From assembly GCA_024958655.1 (NCBI GenBank), contig JANWUR010000002.1:124001-188000 (forward strand): a stretch of DNA of 64,000 nt, in the 5' to 3' direction. The stretch's first letter is position 1. Every line of letters starts with the position of its first letter. The position numbers and the translations under genes were made by a program. The stretch is from Cyanobium sp. FGCU6. Its GTDB lineage: Bacteria > Cyanobacteriota > Cyanobacteriia > PCC-6307 > Cyanobiaceae. This document shows positions 58,614-64,000 of this stretch, in pieces. The notes below the pieces were generated by a model. The model was not told where the DNA came from, searched no databases, and saw only the letters and a program-made list of their open reading frames with translations.

Positions 58614-59974
58614 TGCGCTCGAGGCCCACTGTTCCCACAGCGCCAGCGCCACCCCTGCGCCTGGATCTGCCTTGGCGCGACCCCTGGGCGGTCGCGCAGG
58701 CCCTGGCCGGCCGGCAGGGTGCCGACGGGCTGGTGCTACTCGATGGCGATGGCAGCGCGCTCGGCAGTTTCGCCGTGCTCGGTGTTCAGCCGGTGGAGGT
58801 GGTGCGCTGTCAAGGCCTGCCTGGCCACCCGGGGGCGAGCGATCCGTTCGCGGCCCTGGCGGGGCTGGAGCAACGGGGAGGAACCTGGCTCGGGTGGCTG
58901 GCCTATGAGGCCGGCGCCTGGGTCGAGCCAGCCGAGCACTGGCGAGCCTCCGACATGGCCACCCTCTGGGCCGCCCGCCACGATCCCCTGCTTCACTTCA
59001 ACCTCGCCGAGCGGCGCTGCTGGCTGGAGGGGGCAGCGCCCGAGCGGCTGGCGGCGATGGCGGCGCTGCTGGAGAGCGTGCTGCCGCCGGCGGGACCTGC
59101 GGACCTTGTCGGGCCCCGTTGCGATCCCCACCCGGCCATCCCCCTGGCGGCCTGGCACTGGCACACCCCCCCGGATCGCTATGCCCGCCAGGTGGACCGC
59201 CTGCGCGACTGGATCGCCGCCGGCGACATCTTCCAGGCCAACCTCACGGCCTGCTGCGAAACCCGCCTCGATCGGCCGCCGGATCCCCTGGCCCTGTATG
59301 AACGACTGCGGCGGCAGTGCCCCGCGCCATTCGCCGGCCTGGCGGTAGCGGGAGAGGAGGCGGTGCTCTCCGCATCGCCGGAGCGCTTTCTGCGCCTGGA
59401 TCCGGATGGCCAGGTGGAGACGCGGCCGATCAAGGGCACCCGGCCCCGCCACCTCGATCCCGACGCCGACGCCGCAAGCGCCGCCGAACTGGTCTGCGCC
59501 CCCAAGGACCGGGCCGAGAACGTGATGATCGTGGATCTGCTGCGCAACGACCTGGGCCGGGTGTGCCGGCCCGGATCGATCCACGTGCCCCAGCTGGTGG
59601 GACTCGAGAGCTACGCCCAGGTGCACCACCTCACCTCGGTGGTACGTGGCCGGCTGCACTCCGGTGTGGGGGTGGCCGATCTGCTGCGGGCCTGCTGGCC
59701 GGGGGGGTCGATCAGCGGCGCCCCCAAGCTGCGGGCCTGCCGCCGCCTCGCCGAGCTGGAGCCCCTGCCCCGGGGGCCCTACTGCGGCTCCCTGTTCCAC
59801 CTCCGGGCCGACGGGGGTTTCGACAGCAGCATCCTGATCCGCAGCGTGATGATGAAGGGATCGCGGCTGCGGGTGCATGCCGGCGGCGGCATCGTCGCCG
59901 ACTCCGATCCGCAGGAGGAGGCACGGGAGATGGGCTGGAAGATCCAGCCGCTGCTGGCGGCCCTGGCCAACTGA
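58613..59974 (+). CDS. pabB: Aminodeoxychorismate synthase component I
   Basis: This is a 453-residue chorismate-binding enzyme for p-aminobenzoate and so folate synthesis. The motif RPIKGTRPR, with Lys274, distinguishes it from anthranilate synthase (which has PIAGT). Other blocks are DIFQANLTACCETR, SPERFLRLD, ENVMIVDLLRNDLGRVC and GGSISGAPKLRACRRLAELE. ATG 58613 overlaps the queC stop. pabC follows 2 bases after its stop. The glutaminase subunit (pabA/trpG) is not here. Confidence 0.94.
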   Translation: MRSRPTVPTAPAPPLRLDLPWRDPWAVAQALAGRQGADGLVLLDGDGSALGSFAVLGVQPVEVVRCQGLPGHPGASDPFAALAGLEQRGGTWLGWLAYEAGAWVEPAEHWRASDMATLWAARHDPLLHFNLAERRCWLEGAAPERLAAMAALLESVLPPAGPADLVGPRCDPHPAIPLAAWHWHTPPDRYARQVDRLRDWIAAGDIFQANLTACCETRLDRPPDPLALYERLRRQCPAPFAGLAVAGEEAVLSASPERFLRLDPDGQVETRPIKGTRPRHLDPDADAASAAELVCAPKDRAENVMIVDLLRNDLGRVCRPGSIHVPQLVGLESYAQVHHLTSVVRGRLHSGVGVADLLRACWPGGSISGAPKLRACRRLAELEPLPRGPYCGSLFHLRADGGFDSSILIRSVMMKGSRLRVHAGGGIVADSDPQEEAREMGWKIQPLLAALAN

Positions 59975-59976
59975 GC

Positions 59977-60828
59977 GTGGCCGCCCCGATCGCCTGGATC
60001 GATGTCCCCGACCCGGAGGGGAGCTGGGGGCCGCCCGGGAGCCTGGCGCTGCCGCTGAGCGACCGGGGGCTGCTGCTCGCCGACGGCCTGTTCGAGACGC
60101 TGCTGGTGGAGGCCGGCCGGGCCCTTCTGCTGGAGCAGCATCTGGAGCGGTGGCGAGCCTCAGCAAATCTGCTGGCCCTGCCGGAGCCTCCCGGCGCCGC
60201 AACGGTGATCCCACGGATCGAGGAGGCGGTACGGCGCAGCGGCATCACGAGAGGAGCGTTGCGCCTCAATCTCAGCCGCGGCACCCCGGATGCCGGGGCC
60301 CGCGGCATCGATCTGCCCGCCGCAGGCGAGTCCCCTCCGCCGGCTCGCTTCTGGCTCCAGCTCACCCCCTGCCACCCAGGCTTCGAGCCCCTGGCGGTGA
60401 TGATCAGCCGCCTCGAGCGGCGCAATGCCGACAGCCTGCTGAGCCGCTGCAAGACCTTCGCCTACGGAGGCTCGATCCAGGCCCGGCGGGAAGCGCGGGC
60501 CCGCGGTGCCGATGATGCCCTGCTGCTCAGCACCACCGGGGAGGTCTGCTGCGGCACCACCGCCAGCCTGCTCCTGCAGCGGGATGGTCGCTGGCTGACC
60601 CCGCCGCTCTCCAGCGGCTGCCTGCCGGGTGTGATGCGGGGGCGGGCCCTTGCGCGCGGACTGGCGAGCGAGGCCCGGCTTGAACCCGCTGATCTGGAGG
60701 AAGCCGAGGGGCTGCTGCTGATCAACAGCCTCGGCTGCCGTCCGGTCCGGCGCTGCGAGACGCGGGATCTACCGCCCCTTCCGCCGGCAGAGGCTGAGCG
60801 GCTGTGGCGATCCCTGCTGGCAGACTGA
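59977..60828 (+). CDS. pabC: Aminodeoxychorismate lyase-like class IV aminotransferase
   Basis: This is a 283-residue fold type IV PLP enzyme, most likely 4-amino-4-deoxychorismate lyase by its place after pabB. The PLP Lys is in LSRCKTFAYGGSIQARREA. DRGLLLADGLFETLLVE is the N-terminal signature. The segment GEVCCGTTASLLL stands where E. coli-type enzymes have V-x-E-x-x-x-x-N, so the pyridine-N Glu is replaced by Cys and the Asn by Ser. Start is GTG 59977. Branched-chain or D-amino-acid aminotransferase is a less likely reading. Confidence 0.85.
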   Translation: MAAPIAWIDVPDPEGSWGPPGSLALPLSDRGLLLADGLFETLLVEAGRALLLEQHLERWRASANLLALPEPPGAATVIPRIEEAVRRSGITRGALRLNLSRGTPDAGARGIDLPAAGESPPPARFWLQLTPCHPGFEPLAVMISRLERRNADSLLSRCKTFAYGGSIQARREARARGADDALLLSTTGEVCCGTTASLLLQRDGRWLTPPLSSGCLPGVMRGRALARGLASEARLEPADLEEAEGLLLINSLGCRPVRRCETRDLPPLPPAEAERLWRSLLAD

Positions 60829-60898
60829 GCCGGCAGGAGAACGGCGCGAACGCGCCGCCCAGGGGCTCCACACCGTTGTCATAGGGTCGCCCAGGACG

Positions 60899-61504
60899 AT
60901 GGGCGTGGGCATGGACGGCAAGAAGGCGGGGTTGGCGGGGGGCGCGGGCGGTCACCGGAGCGGGCGCCTGGGAGAGCACCAGGCACAGCGCCATCCGCGT
61001 CAGGCTCGCCGAGTCCGCCTGTCACCGCAGCGGCTGGGAGTGATCGCCCTGCTGGGGCTGCTGCTGCCCGCCTGCAGCGAACGGCGGGAAACCCTGGCCC
61101 AGGGGGCCAGCGCCGGTGATCTGCTGGTGAAGGCGGGCCAGACCCGGGTCGAGTTGGTGGCGCCCTTCCAGCCCGGGGTGGCCAACGGTCTGTACAAGGG
61201 GGTGATCAGGGTCTCGCAGCCGGGCGGCGAGAGTCAGCTGTTCAGGGTCAACGGCATCTGCAGCATCAAGGGGCAACCGGGTTGGCCCACATACGACAAT
61301 CTCTTTGGAGATCCGCTCAGGGATGCCAGCAAGTTACCTTTAGGAGCATCGCCACAGCGTTGGCAGGTTTTCTACCACTTTGACGGAAGGATTGAATCCA
61401 ATAATAAGCTCACCATTCAGCCCTGGATGGCACGCTTGAAGGACAATCTCTGTCGGCGTGGCGACTTCGACGACCGCGGCCCTGGCAGGATGAAGTCACC
61501 CTGA
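60899..61504 (+). CDS. Hypothetical lipoprotein
   Basis: This is a 201-residue protein. A long basic N-terminal stretch (about 45 residues) leads to a short hydrophobic segment and lipobox LPAC (Cys59). Such a long n-region is unusual, and the true start may lie at ATG 60911 or later. The mature part (KAGQTRVELVAPFQPGVANGLYKGVIRVSQPG..., WQVFYHFDGRIESNNKLTIQPWM) shows no known motif. It has two further Cys (CSIKG and NLCRRG). It lies between pabC and the formamidase gene. Confidence 0.6.
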   Translation: MGVGMDGKKAGLAGGAGGHRSGRLGEHQAQRHPRQARRVRLSPQRLGVIALLGLLLPACSERRETLAQGASAGDLLVKAGQTRVELVAPFQPGVANGLYKGVIRVSQPGGESQLFRVNGICSIKGQPGWPTYDNLFGDPLRDASKLPLGASPQRWQVFYHFDGRIESNNKLTIQPWMARLKDNLCRRGDFDDRGPGRMKSP

Positions 61505-61629
61505 AGCCGGACAAAACCCTGCCAACGTGAAAAGGCGGGAGCAGGGAAGGTGGTCTGGTAGCAATTGACACCCCAGCCCGGGCTGAGGTCACCAAGGATA
61601 AGAGTGAAACCACCCTGGGGTTTTACTCA

Positions 61630-62835
61630 ATGCCAAAGACTCTTTTCAAAGTTGATCTCACCAAGCCGATGGATCAGCAGGAGATGCCGGGGCATAACCG
61701 CTGGCATCCCGATATCCCCGCAGTGGTGTCGGTCAATCCGGGAGAGGTGTTCCGGATCGAGTGCAAAGACTGGACCGACGGCCAGATCAAGAACAACGAC
61801 GATCCTCAGGACATTGCCGATGTGAACCTCGAGGTGGTTCACGTACTCAGCGGACCCATCTGGGTCAATGGCGCCCAGCCCGGTGATATTCTCGTCGTCG
61901 ATATCCTCGATGTCGGTGCCCTGCAGGGCGATGAGTGGGGATTCACCGGTATCTTCGCCAAGGAGAACGGTGGTGGCTTCCTCACCGATCATTTCCCCAA
62001 GGCGGCCAAGGCAATCTGGGATCTGGAGGGCATTTACACCACCTCCCGTCACATTCCAGGTGTGCGCTTTGCCGGCATCACCCACCCCGGCCTGATCGGC
62101 TGCGCTCCTTCCCATGAGCTGCTGAAGGAATGGAACCGACGGGAAACAGAGCTCGTGAAAACGGCTCCCGATCGCCGCACCTATGGCGCTGGCCTGTCGG
62201 GGAGCGAACCGGTTCTGGCGGCGCTGCCCAACCCCAACAGCGCCATCCTTGGCACCCTGCCCACCTCGGAGTTCGAGCGCGTGGCCAACGAGGCCGCCCG
62301 CACGGTGCCTCCGCGTGAGCACGGCGGCAACTGTGACATCAAGAATCTCACCAAAGGCACTCGCATCTACTTCCCTGTGTATGTCGAAGGCGCCAAACTT
62401 TCGATGGGTGACATCCACTTCTCGCAGGGTGATGGCGAGATCTCCTTCTGCGGAGCGATCGAGATGTCAGGCTACCTCGATCTGCACGTGGAGATCATCA
62501 AGGGCGGCATGGAGAAGTATGGGATGGTCAATCCCATGTTCAAGACCAGCCCCGTGGAGCCGCACTTCACCGATTACCTGGTTTTCGAGGGCATCTCGGT
62601 GGATGAGTTCGAGGGCAAGCAGCACTACATGGACGTCCACATCGCCTATCGCCGAGCCTGCCTCAATGCCATCGAATACCTCAAAAAGTTCGGCTACACT
62701 GGAGAGCAGGCTTATCTGCTGCTCAGCTGTGCGCCGGTCGAGGGCAGGATCAGCGGAATTGTTGATATCCCCAATGCCTGTTGCACCCTTGCCATTCCCA
62801 CCTCGATCTTTGATCAGGACATCCTGCCCAGCTGA
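61630..62835 (+). CDS. fmdA: Formamidase (acetamidase/formamidase family)
   Basis: This 401-residue enzyme should hydrolyse formamide to formate and ammonia, providing nitrogen. Family blocks are TLFKVDLTKPMDQQEMPGHNRWHPDIP, ECKDWTDGQIKNNDD, LEVVHVLSGPIWVNGAQPGDILVV, HPGLIGCAPS, PPREHGGNCDIKNLTKG, and DIHFSQGDGEISFCGAIEMSG; length is standard. Start is ATG 61630. The FmdB-like zinc-ribbon gene follows and urtE lies beyond it, so the area is devoted to nitrogen scavenging. G+C is lower than in the folate/queuosine block. Confidence 0.95.
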   Translation: MPKTLFKVDLTKPMDQQEMPGHNRWHPDIPAVVSVNPGEVFRIECKDWTDGQIKNNDDPQDIADVNLEVVHVLSGPIWVNGAQPGDILVVDILDVGALQGDEWGFTGIFAKENGGGFLTDHFPKAAKAIWDLEGIYTTSRHIPGVRFAGITHPGLIGCAPSHELLKEWNRRETELVKTAPDRRTYGAGLSGSEPVLAALPNPNSAILGTLPTSEFERVANEAARTVPPREHGGNCDIKNLTKGTRIYFPVYVEGAKLSMGDIHFSQGDGEISFCGAIEMSGYLDLHVEIIKGGMEKYGMVNPMFKTSPVEPHFTDYLVFEGISVDEFEGKQHYMDVHIAYRRACLNAIEYLKKFGYTGEQAYLLLSCAPVEGRISGIVDIPNACCTLAIPTSIFDQDILPS

Positions 62836-62891
62836 TGGCGGGCATCACCTTATGCGGGGTTCATCCTTGACCCGGTAAGGTTACGAGCAGA

Positions 62892-62918
62892 GGGGAGACC
62901 TGCTGGCCATGTCTCCCC
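62892..62918 (+). other. Inverted repeat between formamidase and zinc-ribbon genes
   Basis: GGGGAGAC (62892-62899) and GTCTCCCC (62911-62918) can pair around an 11-base loop. No T tract follows, so it is not a classic terminator. It may tune mRNA stability between the formamidase and zinc-ribbon genes. Confidence 0.5.
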
Positions 62919-62964
62919 CTCAATGGTTTGTTCCGAATCGCTGAAGTCTTTCCCATTCTCTGCT

Positions 62965-63240
62965 ATGCCCGTCTACGAGTTCAGCTGCGCCAATGGTTGC
63001 GAAAACTATGAGGTCTGGCGCCGTATCGATGAACGCAAGAGCCAAACCGACTGCCCTGCCTGCGGTGGCAATGGCATCCGCCTGTTTCAGCCGCCCATGA
63101 CGCTCACCGGCAGTCTCCGCCTGAAAAAGGAAGTGGCGGAACCAAGGCTTGTGCGTAAGGAAGTGGGCAGCACTGAAACACCCAAGGCCCGTCTGCGCGA
63201 AAGTGGCACGAGGCCCTGGATGCTCAACCGAGGCTGCTGA
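62965..63240 (+). CDS. FmdB-like zinc-ribbon protein
   Basis: This is a 91-residue protein with the FmdB regulatory-type zinc ribbon MPVYEFSC-x3-C (Cys8, Cys12) and CPAC (Cys30, Cys33). The remainder is basic (LRLKKEVAEPRLVRKEVG). ATG 62965 gives the usual MPVYEF start. FmdB-like proteins often sit beside amidase genes and are thought to be regulatory, though this is unproven. A rho-independent terminator follows at 63284. Confidence 0.85.
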   Translation: MPVYEFSCANGCENYEVWRRIDERKSQTDCPACGGNGIRLFQPPMTLTGSLRLKKEVAEPRLVRKEVGSTETPKARLRESGTRPWMLNRGC

Positions 63241-63283
63241 TCTACTGTGGGGTGATCATCAATCGGTGCCAAAGGCAACAGGT

Positions 63284-63318
63284 AAAGCCCCTCGGAACGA
63301 ATCTCCAAAGGGCTTTTT
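63284..63318 (+). terminator. Rho-independent terminator after the zinc-ribbon gene
   Basis: AAAGCCC (63284-63290) pairs with GGGCTTT (63310-63316), and the T run reaches 63318. It lies 44 bases past the zinc-ribbon stop. The loop is long (19 bases) and may fold further. It separates the formamidase transcript from the convergent urtE transcript. Confidence 0.75.
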
Positions 63319-63423
63319 GCAGCGAGATACTAATCATAGCAGTGGCAAAGTGGAGTTGGGCCGGCTGAAGTAGAAAAGATGCTCAGACAATGCCGAAGAG
63401 CAGCTGCGGGATCCTACAACCAC

Positions 63424-64000
63424 TCAGACAGTGAGAAATTCCTGAATGATGGCATCAGAGAGCTGCTCCGTCGGACCGCTTGAGACAATGCCACCGCGCT
63501 GCATGGCGTAGTAAAAGTTTGATTGCCTCACAAAGTGAAGGTGTTGCTCAACGAGCAGTACGCTGATCCCCGTCTCTTTCATGATGCGCTGAACAGCATG
63601 CTCGATGTCGAGAATAATAGAGGGCTGAATACCCTCGGTGGGCTCATCCAGCAGCAAAAGCTTCGGCTTGCCGAGCAGAGCACGGGCAATGGCAAGTTGT
63701 TGTTGTTGCCCTCCGCTGAGATCACCGCCGCGGCGATTGAGGAACTTTTCCAGGATCGGAAAGAGATCAAAAATCAACGGGTCGATATGGCGATTCTTGC
63801 TCAGACCTCCTGGTAGAGCCTCCATGCCCAGCAGCAGATTCTCCTTAACAGTCACCTGAGGAATGATGTCCCGGCCTTGAGAGACGTAGCCGATCCCCCC
63901 CCGCGCGCGGCGGTAGGGGGGTTCGGACGTGAGGGTTTTGTCTCCGTACTGAATCGTCCCCGACCGCTGCTGCAGCAGCCCAATGACGGTCTTCAAGAAG
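63424..64000 (-). CDS. urtE: Urea ABC transporter ATPase UrtE (partial)
   Basis: This is the C-terminal part of the ATPase UrtE, entering from the right edge. The first visible codons read LLKTVIGLL, so Walker A lies outside. Present are the Q-loop (IGYVSQGRDIIPQ), signature (DLSGGQQQQLAIARAL) and Walker B (LLLLDEPTEGIQPSI, a phrase typical of UrtE), and the H-loop (VEQHLHF). UrtE helps power high-affinity urea uptake. It is presumably the last gene of a urt operon read leftwards. LivF is the alternative family, but the DEPTEGIQPS block favours UrtE. Confidence 0.92.
   Translation of the reverse strand, partial: FLKTVIGLLQQRSGTIQYGDKTLTSEPPYRRARGGIGYVSQGRDIIPQVTVKENLLLGMEALPGGLSKNRHIDPLIFDLFPILEKFLNRRGGDLSGGQQQQLAIARALLGKPKLLLLDEPTEGIQPSIILDIEHAVQRIMKETGISVLLVEQHLHFVRQSNFYYAMQRGGIVSSGPTEQLSDAIIQEFLTV

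Noticed and set aside
58616-60214. Long minus-strand frame opposite pabB
   Set aside because: It is a shadow of codon bias in a G+C-rich gene; pabB on the plus strand has all family motifs.
61558-61571. NtcA-like site GTA-N8-CAC upstream of the formamidase gene
   Set aside because: It departs from GTA-N8-TAC by one base, and no TAN3T box lies at the expected distance downstream, so I could not support it.

Overview
The window is about 64 kb of a G+C-rich cyanobacterial chromosome, most like the Cyanobium / picocyanobacterial Synechococcus group. The evidence is its housekeeping gene order (speE-speB, gcvT, aspS, pyrG, queE, queC, pabB, pabC), a urea-transporter gene (urtE), a Tat-exported beta-carbonic anhydrase, a tRNA without an encoded CCA, and many short picocyanobacterial-type proteins of unknown function. 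The species call is inference; no rRNA or photosystem gene is present.

Layout. 1-3.3 kb (minus): a MacAB-type tripartite exporter operon, its ATPase cut by the window edge. 3.5-8.9 kb (plus): a two-gene island of clearly lower G+C encoding a SIR2-TIR fusion and a membrane-anchored STAND NTPase with WD40 repeats, a candidate anti-phage or conflict system. 9.3-18.7 kb: TPR glycosyltransferase, acyltransferase, 2OG-Fe(II) oxygenase, orphan solute-binding lipoprotein, MscS channel and several proteins of unknown function. 18.8-35.6 kb: a dense signalling block with a BarA-like hybrid kinase, a kinase-less GAF sensor, an HD-GYP regulator, a periplasmic binding protein coupled to a GGDEF protein, and a 1658-residue PAS/GGDEF/EAL protein. 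35.7-46.6 kb: tRNA-Val, mazG, arfB, carbonic anhydrase, polyamine genes, gcvT, a cellulose-synthase-like enzyme and aspS. 46.6-53.3 kb: a complete lasso-peptide biosynthetic cluster. 53.3-60.8 kb: a group 2 sigma factor, dps, pyrG, queE, ecotin, queC, pabB and pabC. 60.9-64 kb: a lipoprotein, formamidase, zinc-ribbon protein and partial urtE, suggesting nitrogen scavenging.

The strongest discovery is the lasso-peptide cluster. Its parts are an ABC exporter (D), an inverted nucleotidyltransferase, B2 peptidase, C cyclase, a small precursor gene at 51882-52040, an HPr-kinase-like tailoring kinase, and the B1 recognition protein. The 52-residue precursor has a W-x-x-P leader motif, Thr at -2, and a predicted 18-residue core AGGGSSDDGGGLRIPPTP with Asp at positions 7 and 8 for ring closure. 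The second is the SIR2-TIR / STAND-WD40 pair. Its SIR2 active-site positions look substituted while the TIR glutamate is kept, so the TIR would be the effector and the STAND-WD40 protein the sensor.

Functions are read from motifs and gene context only; no database search was run.
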